Assembly: GCA_013397795.1 (NCBI GenBank)
Contig: VZTJ01006074.1
Span: forward strand, 256,731 to 320,730
Reading direction: 5' to 3'
DNA from: Orthonyx spaldingii
Taxonomy: Eukaryota; Chordata; Aves; Passeriformes; Orthonychidae
DNA: 64,000 nt
Program-made: the position numbers and the translations under genes
In this document: positions 1 through 9,847 of the stretch, in pieces
Layout of the letters: every line of letters begins with the position of its first letter
How positions within the stretch are numbered: position 1 is the stretch's first letter
Notes under the pieces: model-generated
Told to the model about the DNA's origin: nothing
Databases searched by the model: none
What the model saw: only the letters and a program-made list of their open reading frames with translations

Positions 1-1261
1 GTAATTGCTCAAGCATGTGTTTTTCCCAATCTCTTCTGTGAGGAAGCTGCTAAAAAGGAGTGTTCTGTGCATTTCTCAAACTCCAGGAAAGGTATCAGTC
101 AATCTCACCTTTATCAATTTTGAAGACAAGCAAGTGCAGTGAGCAAGAGTTGCTCTCCTGCTATGAACTGTTTGGGCAGACAGCAGGAATAGGGTCCTTG
201 AAAACCTCAGATTTCTTGTTCTGAGTGTGGAAGCTGTTGGGCTTGGTTTAGATCTTTCACTGCCTGGTTTTGGTCTTGTCACTGACTGCTCTGTTTACAT
301 GTGGTTTATGGGACTAAATTGGTGGTGGTGTTGCACTGTGCATTCAAAGTACTGTAAAACCTTTCTTTTAATTTTGGTACTGTTTGCTTTCTATTTATCC
401 CAGGATGTATAAATTTGCAGTGTAATTTGTTCTTACTCACTTTGAGAGCTGAGAAACTGGAGTTGCAGATTGCTGTCGGAAGACACAGACCAGTATTTTA
501 AATATTCTTTTTACAAAGCCGTTTTATTTTACACATCCAGTGTTACATGGGAGAGTGATCAGAAGGAAACTATGAGGAAATACAGTATTAATTCAACTTG
601 AGAAGGTTGCCTTTCACTATTTAGAGACAGAGTTATATCATTTCACTACCTTGTTCTAGGTTCTTTTCCAAGATTTAATTGTTTAGATTATGCCATTTTA
701 TTCAGACATGTACAGCAGCAGCTTGTTGAAGGTTCCTGTGTCTATGATATCTGCAGTCTCAAGATGAAGAATTGGACAGTAAAAATCATGCACAGATTTA
801 AGTGAATTTAAATCTATTAATTAGTTTTAAAAGAGCAAATAATAAATATTCATAATGATAAAATATAACTAGAATCCCCAAAGGACCAAGCTTATATCCT
901 GGATGAGTGACTTGCAAATTTGCCTTTAAAGCAGGGGAGGGGGGAGAGGACACAAAGCTGTTCTTTAGTTGTAAGTTAAGAAGACGAAGAAGCAAGGTAA
1001 GCCAGCAAATATAGATAACAGCACATAGTTCTGCTCTTTTCCCGATTTGTTTGAACTGATTAGGGAGCAGAGTGAAACCTATTTCACAAGTCAGAAAATG
1101 TGAACAAACGGGTTTTGAGAGCTGGAAAATTAAATATCAGTAATTCCTTCTTACATTCAAGTACTAGCATCAGGCTTGAGAATAAACATAGTTATAAGAA
1201 TTAATAAAATTAGTTAAAGGACACACCAGCGTACTGAAGATTTTCACTGAGCAGAAATATT
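1..1261. other. Unassigned non-coding sequence
   Basis: AT-rich, CpG-poor unique sequence. The open frames on both strands are short (73 codons or fewer) and show no domain or codon signature. I see no recognisable repeat, RNA gene or promoter here. Confidence 0.6.
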
Positions 1262-1345
1262 CTCAGCTGGTATAAATCAGTATGGCTCCATTGACGTCAA
1301 AGGCTCTGCAGCAACCTGCACTGGCTGGGCTGCAGTGGCTAAGAG
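1262..1345. repeat. Ancient palindromic (MITE-like) repeat fragment
   Basis: The stretch reads CTCAGCTGGTATAAATCAG, then TATGGCTCCATTGACGTCA, then AAAGGCTCTGCAGC, followed by a decayed second arm ending near CACTGGCTGGG. This resembles an old amniote repeat I remember as CAGCTGGTGTAAATCAGC...GCTCCATTGA around a palindromic centre, with the arm repeated in inverse on the far side. The left arm and centre are clear; the right arm is only loosely recognisable. The centre now contains TGACGTCA at 1292-1299, a complete consensus CRE. Family membership is from memory of the pattern and the exact family name is not known to me. Confidence 0.5.
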
Positions 1346-1713
1346 TGTTTTTACCCAGTCCAGACCTGCTGCTTTAAGGATTTTAGAAAAAGCAGAAGAA
1401 TGCCTCATGGTCTTGTGACAATTGCTTGTTGCTGTTGGAGAAGATATTGTACTCGGTGTGCATCGGCAGAAGCTGCTGGAACAGAAAGACACCTTCATTT
1501 GTGAGAATTATATCTGAGTACTTTGGACATTATTCAGTTTTACTGGCCTGTATTTACTTTAACTGGCTTTATTTATTTTCTTTCCGTACAAGAATTTACT
1601 GCATACACATAACAGTTTCTCTCTTCTTTATGATTGGATTTGCTTTATCAACTTATCTCACTTAAATTTGTTTTAGTTATAACTGAGCTGTTACTTTTTA
1701 CATATAAACACTG
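1346..1713. other. Unassigned non-coding sequence
   Basis: Unique AT-rich sequence. A 79-codon plus-strand frame (1426-1665) is hydrophobic and T-rich by composition, without any family feature. Nothing else is seen. Confidence 0.55.
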
Positions 1714-2240
1714 AAATATAGGAATTGCCATTCTGGGCAAGACCAGCTATCCCTCCAGTCCAGCATCCTGCTTCTGGGCTCAAGGCAAGGCACTGAGGTT
1801 CAAAATAACCTGTTGATGGGGAGCACTGCTTCCTCAGTCTTGAGGTTTCTATGTGCTTTATACACTGAAATGTGAGGCTTTATATTTCTCATTAAGAAAA
1901 CTGTGTTTGCCAACTAAGGTAACAGGATGTGTTCTCATTACCGGTATAAAGATCCTGTCCCTTTTTAATCCTGCTATCCTATTTTCTCATTACTTTGTGA
2001 CAGTGAATGCCACAGTTTAATTATGTTTCACCTAAAAAAAGTTAAATCTGTCTTCAGTGTCATGAACTGTTCTCTTATGTTAGCATCGCAAGAAAAGTCA
2101 AATGGCATCATCCAACTGATTTCTGCAGCAATAATCTGTGACCCATTCTTCTCTCAGCTAAGCCATTCAAGTCTTTTCCATCTGTGTTCATTTGGAAGTC
2201 CACCCATGCATTTTATCTTTTTTACCAGTTATGTCAACTC
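1714..2240 (-). mobile_element. Old, decayed CR1-type LINE 3' fragment (turtle/archosaur-like lineage)
   Basis: On the plus strand the stretch opens with AGGAATTGCCATTCTGGGC, then AGACCAG and CCAGTCCAGCATCCTG. This is the pattern I know from the reverse complement of the 3' UTR of the CR1 lineage abundant in turtles and crocodilians. About 250 bp on, TGCCACAGTTTAATTATG matches the part of that consensus complementary to the end of ORF2, and GTTCTCTTATGTTAGCATCG and TCTTTTCCATCTGTGTTCAT fit the next blocks. The element therefore lies on the minus strand. It is heavily diverged and partly deleted, so both edges are approximate. The 131-codon plus-strand frame over 2023-2418 is antisense to it and is not a gene. 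Confidence 0.5.
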
Positions 2241-3385
2241 CTCTTTACACTCTGTCCTCATTTGGTCTCTAACTGTAAGGCACCTGTGTCCCTTAGGCTC
2301 AGGACTTCACAATCCTGATCCCCCAGTTATCAGAGAGATTTCTGGAGCATATTGCTGCCTCCTTGCTGCCTACATACCTACTTTGCTACTAGAAATCAAA
2401 GCACTGGGTGGTGCTTAAAAACCTAAGCAAAGGATGTTACACAACTGGGCATTCTTCTCCAGTTGAGACACAACTGTTGGGACCTCACAGCTGAGAAGTT
2501 CTCACATGCCAAGTTCTAGAGTCTGATGGCAGAAACTAAACATCACATTTCAAGGAAGGTCATTAGTTTCAAGCAAACCAACTTCATCTCTTCCAACTGT
2601 GGGGATGGTAGGTATTGAGAGATGAAGGATTTCTCTAGATGTGACCTTTTGCCTGTACCTTATGAGATGTGTCCTCCTACCTGAAATGGAGCAAAACCGA
2701 TTGTAGATTTGTGCTGTCATCTTGTTGTCTTTACAGCATGGTGACTTTGCCTAGGGTGTATTTGCCGGAGTACAGAGTACTCAGCAGTGTAGAGACCAGA
2801 GTGAGAAAGCTAATCATACAACACATTCCAAATGACCCAGATATGAAACAAAAAAAAAATTGCCATTATGATGAGATCAGTTTTAAAGCGGAAGAGAAGA
2901 TAGAAATTTTAAAATCTGTAAGATCGCCTAGGCAACATTAAAACTGTAAAATGACTTGCAGCAATTGTGGGAAAAAACCACAAATCACTATGCAAAATAA
3001 AAGATAAGTGTGTGGCAGAATTATAGCCCTTTAGCCAACACAGTATTTATGCATATTGTTTTTACTTGTAGCCATGCAAAAGAGAAAAAATGTAAATATT
3101 TCCTTCTTTTTGATAAAAGAAGAAAAATCATGTTTTAGTATTGCCTTAAACTTATAAACAACTTTTCATCATGAAGGATCCCTGACTGACAGGGGAATTG
3201 AAATGCAATATCATCCTTCAAAATGCTGTACTTCATATTTCTGGTAGCATTGTTCATTTATTTGAAACAAGAGCTTCTTAAAGCTCTTTCTGTCTTTTCT
3301 ATGTTCAATATAAGTTTAACATTTTTGGTGCTCAACAAATAAAAATACCCACTTGAAGCAGATTGCTCTTCTAGTCTCAGTAACT
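2241..3385. other. Unassigned non-coding sequence
   Basis: Unique AT-rich sequence. A 90-codon plus-strand frame (2669-2941) has no homology I can recognise and lies in lysine-rich, A-rich DNA. No repeat or RNA gene is seen. Confidence 0.55.
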
Positions 3386-3428
3386 AAACTGAAGCCCAGA
3401 GAAAATGTCTTTGCCTAAGGTAATGGCA
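3386..3428 (-). repeat. MIR-like (CORE-SINE) fragment
   Basis: The block AACTGAAGCCCAGAGAAAAT followed by GTCTTTGCCTAAGG follows the familiar reverse complement of the MIR 3' region (AACTGAGGCCCAGAGAGG, then TGACTTGCCCAAGG) with few changes, so the SINE would lie on the minus strand. Only about 43 bp is recognisable; flanking DNA on either side does not align by eye. MIR remnants are expected in bird genomes at low copy and high divergence. Confidence 0.45.
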
Positions 3429-5189
3429 TCTATTGTTGTGTCTTGGTATAAAGACCTTCCTCTTTTGCAGAGAACAGGAGAACAGAGAACTCTGTTCCAC
3501 AACAGTTTTTGCTATATTCCCAGCAGAGCTGCTTGAAATTACGACTCACTTATGCACCTTCTCTAATAGTTTTCCCTGCCATCTCTAGCACGTAGTCCTC
3601 TTCCCCTGAAGATAATGCTGACCACAGTATTGGAAAGGAGAGTATTCCTGAGTGCCAGGTAGGGTGTCAGAGAAGGGCCTTCACACCCACACCTGCAGCA
3701 GAGTTGTTGCTGGTGAAGACATTTATGAGGATTATGGCTAATATCACTTGACAGGTGCAAAGGACTCTTGGACTCTTACTTGAGCAGTGCAGTGGCTGCT
3801 GAATCATTAGGTCTCTGTTAGGGATGTAGGTCTTTTTGCACAAGAAGTAGTCCCGTGCTGATTTTTGAACAAGTGCAATTTTTCAGAAGTTCATTTTCTC
3901 ACTCTGCCATGGTGCCTGAAATCTAGTGATATTTAGCAGCGTTTCAGCAAAAACAATGGTTTTGAGAGTGCTTCTCTTCTGTTTTCCCTTTATTTTTCAA
4001 TACTGTCAGCTCGCTTCTCTAAATTGCCAACCTGTGCTTTATGACCATCTCAAATTTTGTTTTAACCAGTATTAATACAGACAGGCTGTCAGCAGCCTCA
4101 TTGTGTAAATACTCCATTGGTTCCCTGAGGGAGCCATCTTGCTTTGAGTTACTTAGCACTTGGTCTACTGGTTGGCGGCTGTAAAGAAGCTGGTGTCCCT
4201 GAGGAACAAGGTTAAACAAAACCCCACAGCTTGTCTCGTCTTCGTTTTTCCCCTCTTGCCTTAATGAATGCAGAGTGCTTTTGTTGACGGCTGGGAAATG
4301 GGTGCCCTATATAAAAAAGCAGCGGTTTCTATCACTGATAGCCGTAAGGCTGAGTTTGACTGGGAGAAGGAGGACCGCAGAATGAGTTGTTGTGAATAGT
4401 GGCCCTTAGTTTGCATGTCAAAAGTGTACAGCGTCATCAGGCTTCAGCCATGTTGTGCCTTCTCAGCATCTCCCCCAGTTTAATGGCGAAGCAGAAGCAA
4501 CTGTCAAGATTGCCAAGAAAATATACTGAAAAGGCAAACTGAAGAGATAAACACATGCAGACCGTGCTGCTGGACTGGAGCAGCACACCCACAGTAGGTA
4601 CGAGCAGCCTAGCACTGCATTTCATGTCACACTGTTGTGTAAGCTCTCCGTTGCCTGCAGCAAATAAACTCTCAAAGCCGTAACGGTGGAGAAAGTGACA
4701 GGATGAATTAAAGAGCTGCAACAGCAAGGCAGTAGTGGAAGCAAAGAAATGCTCATAGGGTATCAGAAGGGGCATCCAGTAAGGCTACAGCCAGCATCTG
4801 AGGACAAAAAAGATGGTTACAACCTCTCTACTGCATTATGGTCATAAAGTGGCATCCATGTAGTGTTACATGGGAAACCCTAGTGAGCTATCAGTCTCCT
4901 GGTGAATCTTTCCATATGGGTGCTGTCAAAAAGAAATCAAGCACTGACTCTGAGATCATCACATGCTATATGTGATCCTTGGGAACTACATCAGTGACCA
5001 CCAGCAGGACAGAAATCTGTGGGAGAAATGCTAGGATATGCCTTAGATGCTTCAGAAAGAGCAAGGTTAATTAAAACTATTTGATTTCCACTACCAGGTA
5101 GCAAATTTTGTCAGAGAATTCTATATCCATAACTAATTAAAAAAAGATGCATTCTATCTCACTTCAAAAAAACATGTAAGTGAATACAT
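3429..5189. other. Unassigned non-coding sequence
   Basis: Unique sequence. A TATA-like CTATATAAAA lies near 4307-4316 with no supporting promoter elements or open frame. A 112-codon minus-strand frame (4437-4775) lacks any recognised domain. No repeats are identified until the TA/TG-rich tract. Confidence 0.55.
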
Positions 5190-5215
5190 AAGTATATATG
5201 TATATATATGTGTGT
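5190..5215. repeat. TA/TG microsatellite
   Basis: Short imperfect run of alternating TA and TG dinucleotides immediately upstream of the CR1 insertion whose 3' end begins at 5251. Confidence 0.7.
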
Positions 5216-5250
5216 AAATGTATGTCTCCCATATGTGCATGAATAAATAT

Positions 5251-5950
5251 ATAGAATCATAGAATGGCTTGGATTAGATGGGACCATTAAAGATCATCTA
5301 GTCCAACCTTCCTTTGTCATGGACAGAGACACCTTCTACTAGACAGGGTTGTTTAAAGCCCCATCCAGCCTGGCCTTGAACACTTGCAGTGAGGGAGTAT
5401 CTGCAGCCTCTCTGGGCAACGTGCTCCGGCGTCTCGTCACCCCCACAGTAAAAAAATTTCTTCCTTATATCCAACCAAAACCTACCATCTTTCAGTTGAA
5501 AACCATTACTCCTTGTCCTGTCACTATAGGACCTGATAAAAAGTTTTTCTCCATTGTTCTTAAAGTCTCCTTTATATATTGAAAGGCACATAAGGCCTTC
5601 CTGAGCCTCTTTTCCTGGCTGAACAACCTCAGCTTTTTCAGCCTGTCTTCATATGAGAGGTGCTCCAGCCCTCTGATCCTCTTCATGCCCCTCTGGACTC
5701 CAACAGGTCCATCCCCTTCCTATGCTGGGGACGCCAGAGCTGGATGCAGTATTCCAGCTGGGGTCTCACCAGAGCGGAGTGGACCGGCTGGCCACCCTGC
5801 TTTTGATGAAGCCCAGGATACACAGTTGGCTTTCTGGGCTGCATGTGCATGTTGCCAGCTCATATCTAATTTTTCATCTTTCAATATCCCCAAGTCTTTC
5901 TCCTCAGGGCTGTCCTCAATCCGTTCTCAATCCACATGTATTTGTGTATA
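5251..5950 (-). mobile_element. CR1 LINE, 5'-truncated, ORF2 C-terminal part plus 3' end
   Basis: The left edge ATAGAATCATAGAATGG is the reverse complement of the CR1 3' terminal repeat, so the element runs right to left. Minus-strand translation gives pieces of the end of CR1 ORF2 in shifting frames: the RPQLEYCIQLW block near 5740-5770, then IRGLEHLSYEDRL and LFSQEKR near 5600-5680, then SDRTRSNGFQLKDGRFWLDI near 5470-5540. At least two frame changes and several stops separate these pieces, so no protein can be made. Only about 700 bp remains of a full-length element of several kilobases, the usual outcome of incomplete reverse transcription. The upstream edge fades near 5950, about where the EWIDSS-like segment would start. 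Confidence 0.92.
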
Positions 5951-7046
5951 CATAGAATAACTCAGGAAAAGCAAGAAAATGTGTTGCAATCTCTTCTTTC
6001 GATCCTTTCTTATAATCCATTGATTAATTTTTTGTTGGAACGAGATCAGAACCTGGAATTCTTCACTGGATGAGTGCCATGACCACCAAGTCACACAATT
6101 ATTTTCTTGTCATTAAGTGCAGGCTTTGTCGTACCGCACGTCTTGTCCTGAGAGCTTTGCTGAATAAGCACCTACTTTTACACTGGGCATTGTGTGATAA
6201 CAAGAAATTTTCATCACCTAAGAAAACGTATTTAATATTTTTGAGGATATAGTTAATATTAGTATCTCTGTGTCAATCTATTCAGTCTATCTTTTGACGC
6301 TCTGTTCAGTCCCAAACACAAGTGTTCCCCTTCTACCATACCCATAGAATCAGTTCACAGAACTGAATTTGGGATTTCGCAACAGTTAGGTAGATGATTT
6401 TTCTGAAACTTGAAAAATAAAGGGGGAAAAAAAGCAGAAGAAAACAAAGTCCAGCATTCAGGGAGCTGCATTGTAAGTGTCTCACTGCCAGACACTTTCT
6501 CTGGGGGAGGTCAAGCGTCACTGACAGTGCAGGGATGTACTCAGAATTGCACACACAGATATCAAATCCATGGAGGCTGACGTTGAGATGGCATCAACCT
6601 CCAGGAAGGCACACTTTTCCTTTCTACAAGACAATCCTGTGCATGTGGGTGCCTGTGAGTATGATCTCAAGCATTTTTGAATATGCATAAGAACTTACAA
6701 TTATTTTTTTGATTGTCAGAGGAACAGTTAACTCCTGCTGGTGATAAGCAGACCTCTCTGGAGTGTCTCAGTCCCTTCCCTCCTTCCACTCCTATACAAT
6801 TTATAATGCTCCCAGGCTACTTTTAGCCAGTTGCTGTAGTGAATTGGAGGAAATCAATGCAGGAAATAATCATTAACTGGTCTATTTTGCTTAAAACTCA
6901 GAAGGTTCAGTTCCACTATCATCAGTCAGCAGCAGTAGGAAAGAAGAAAAGGGGGCACAAGGCCTTGAGTAAGTTACATGTGCTTTCCTTCAGTTCTCTA
7001 ACCAAATAAAAATACATTAAAAATTGTTTAAGAATTAGCTGAAAGT
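5951..7046. other. Unassigned non-coding sequence
   Basis: Unique AT-rich sequence without recognisable genes. All open frames are below 75 codons. No repeat family is recognised. Confidence 0.55.
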
Positions 7047-7102
7047 GAAAATACAGGGGGTGTTTTTTTTCATTAAAATGAAAAACTGTATTTTCATTTT
7101 AA
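7047..7102. repeat. AT-rich inverted repeats, two overlapping pairs
   Basis: TTAAAATGAAAA at 7073-7084 is perfectly complementary to TTTTCATTTTAA at 7091-7102 across a 6-base loop. GAAAATACAG at 7047-7056 is perfectly complementary to CTGTATTTTC at 7086-7095. The two right arms overlap, so the two hairpins are mutually exclusive. No transcription unit around them is evident. Confidence 0.8.
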
Positions 7103-9714
7103 GGGGAATTCTTTCCAATGGAACAAAGCATCCTACTCCAACCCAAAGGTAAGATGCTGCTGTAGAATACACTTGTGCTGAAAGCAAAGGCACAGTCAAA
7201 TTAGACTGAAAAATGGGATGAGGGAGAGATGGCACAGGTAGATGTACCTAAAAGCATTCGAAGGACAGTATGACTGCAAACCGGCAGGATACTTCAGAGA
7301 GGACTGAGAAGGATTTTCCACCCTTTCCTTTGACACTGTTCTACTTTCTCCTTGCAAACCTGATGCCTGGCATGGAGAACAGAGCCCAGGCATTCTGTGT
7401 CCCGAATGAATTCCCCGTAAAGCAAGGGACTTATTTACTTGCTCCCTCTCTTACTGAGTATTCAGTGAAAAAAAGTGGAACAGCTTTAACAGGAAGAAAT
7501 TGCATATGTCCCATCTTCACATTGCTGAGTGGGAGTTCAGCCTTGCTGTTATTTCGACCAGGATGGATCTAAATGTAGCACTCTGGTCTTCCCAATGAGC
7601 ATCTAGTCAGCACGCGACATGCACAGCAGGGCCAGGCTCACTCCATTACTTCTGTGGGAGATATTCCATTTTTGGACCCTACTTAAACATGCAGTGAAGC
7701 AGAAAGTGTGATGGCCCAGGCTCAAATCCCTGTTTGCAGTCAATCAAGTGGGTGAGTATATCTGAACCTGGTTCTCCTACATACTGTGTGCTAAAAGTGG
7801 GACTAATGGTAAACAGATTACTGTCAATGAAAATGTATACCTGATTTTCTTTTCACCTTAAACAGTTTAATAAGTTTATAAACAGTTCTGTGAAGGCCAG
7901 CATTGAAATTTGAAGTTCAGTCAAATATTTCTACCCTAAAATTTTGAATCTCTTGAGAATGTGATCCAGGCCTCCTAGGACCTCACAGATAAATTGCTGA
8001 ATTTTCATGCAGAAACAGTGTGAATAGCCATAAGCCGTTGTGCAATATGGTACAAGCAGGATGTTCCTGCCAATAGGCTGCAGAAAGCAAGTCCACATTT
8101 TCATTCTTAGAGAGAAAAATTGTGCTTTTTCAGGTGAAGAAATTTATTACATCTCCGTTTCTATTGCTCTTCACCATCCTCCAGATCTAAACCAAGCAGT
8201 AATTCAAAGGTTCTATCCAACACTGTGACCTTCACCTGTGGTCTTATAGGCAGGACACAAAACTGATCAAGAATGTCAACCACTACTGTGAGGATTTTGC
8301 AATAGTATGGGGAAATCATTATCTAAATCTTGTATTGTATTCATTCCAGTACTAGCAGTAGAGATTTGCTATATTCAGTCTGGAATCGGAGTGATGACAC
8401 TGTATTTTAGGGTGGTCAGACATGGTTTTTTTAAATTCCCAATAGTCATTAAATTCTATTTTAGAGAGAGTTATCTTTCATTCCTGTCTTTAAATATTTT
8501 ATGTAGTTATTTCAAAGTTTTAAGGGTCAACAGTTGAGTGTCAGCCCTCAAAATCATTCACAGGTCACTGTGTATTCATAACACTTTTAGTTGAAAAATA
8601 CATCAATGAGCATACTGCAAATGTACCTAGAGACCATTTACCATGACCATGAGAGTCACCAGTGATCACAGGAGCAGAAATTAGAAAGGAATCACACCAA
8701 CAGCAAGCCAACATAGAGAATATATTTAGAAGAGAGTTTGATGCATCTCTTCCAATTTCAAAGTAATGCACTAGCATAGATCCCTCTTATAATCAAGTAT
8801 CCATGATATTTTAAAACACTGTGACATCTGAGATTTGAATGCAGTTAAGAATCCCTGTGTGATACTGAAGACAGCAAATGAGTGACTTTGATATTGTCAT
8901 TAAAAGATTTTAGGAGAGGGCTATATGGGTCATGGAGTTGTTCTCAGGAGCTTTTAGGTTCACTGCTACATATCTGCTTGGGAAGGGGTAAAACGGAAAA
9001 GTTCAATTGGAAATCTGATCCTCTAAAATACTGTTCATTCTGCTAGTAAATACTGACTTCTGCCGCACCGGTAAACTGATATGAAAAAGACAATTGAAAA
9101 GTAAAAATTAAATTGTGCATTTCTTAGGTGAAGCCACCACTAAGAGGGACAAGTGCTGTGCTATTTCATGCATTCATTTTCATTCTCATATTTTCAGGAT
9201 TAGTCCTCAAATAATTTAAAGATGCAAACATTTGGGAAGACAGGGTTTTTTTCTTTCTTAATGATAGAAATTAAGGCCTTTCTCCATTAGAAATATTGTA
9301 TTTTTTCTTAGAAATACTGAGCATTCTTCATCTGTGAGAATGTGAAAAAATTTGCTGAATGGAAGCATTAACTAAATGCCTAGAATATAATCACGTCTGC
9401 TAAAAATGTAGGTACTTGAGTATTTATGGTTGTTCCTCTCCAAGAAATCTTAGGTTGTGGGACATTCTAGGGGGTGCTCTGTCCAGGGCAAGGAGAAACT
9501 TCTATGCACAGCTGTCAGTGGGTGGAGTGTCAGCAGGGTTGATGCTCTGCTGGCTCCCACTGTGTGGTCCTCTTTTCAACATGGTCACCTCTAGTGTCAG
9601 CAAGGTGCTCCAACCTCTCTCTACTGAGCTTCCTGACAACTCTGTTGACTGTGGGGTAGTTTCCAGACAGCTGTGAACCAGTTTGACATCACCTACTTAT
9701 ATTCAGTGATATTA
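7103..9714. other. Unassigned non-coding sequence
   Basis: Unique sequence. Around 7626-7662 the words GGGCCAGG and CTCCATTACTTCTGTGGGAG faintly recall the old palindromic repeats described elsewhere, but too little is left to annotate. A 100-codon frame (7270-7572) and an 86-codon frame (9416-9676) show no domain features. Confidence 0.5.
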
Positions 9715-9847
9715 AGAATCAGAGAATCATGGCATGGTTTGGGTTGGAAGGGTCATTAAAGACCATCTAGTGCCAACTCTCCTGCCATGGACTGGGACAC
9801 TTTCCACCAGGCCGGGTTACTCAAAGCCCCATCCAACCTCGCCTTGG
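9715..9847 (-). mobile_element. CR1 LINE 3' tail fragment
   Basis: AGAATCAGAGAATCATGG followed by TTTGGGTTGGAAGGGTC, then AAAGACCATCTAGTGCCAAC and GGGACACTTTCCACCAGGCC, is the reverse complement of the CR1 3' UTR. The block CCCCATCCAACCTCGCCTTG corresponds to the last residues of ORF2. Only about 130 bp remains, a severely 5'-truncated copy. The terminal repeat is degenerate (AGAATCAGAGAATCAT). Confidence 0.9.

Noticed and set aside
4300..4345. TATA-like CTATATAAAA with a nearby short palindrome CTATCACTGATAG
   Set aside because: No initiator, CpG context or downstream frame; TATA words are common in AT-rich DNA.
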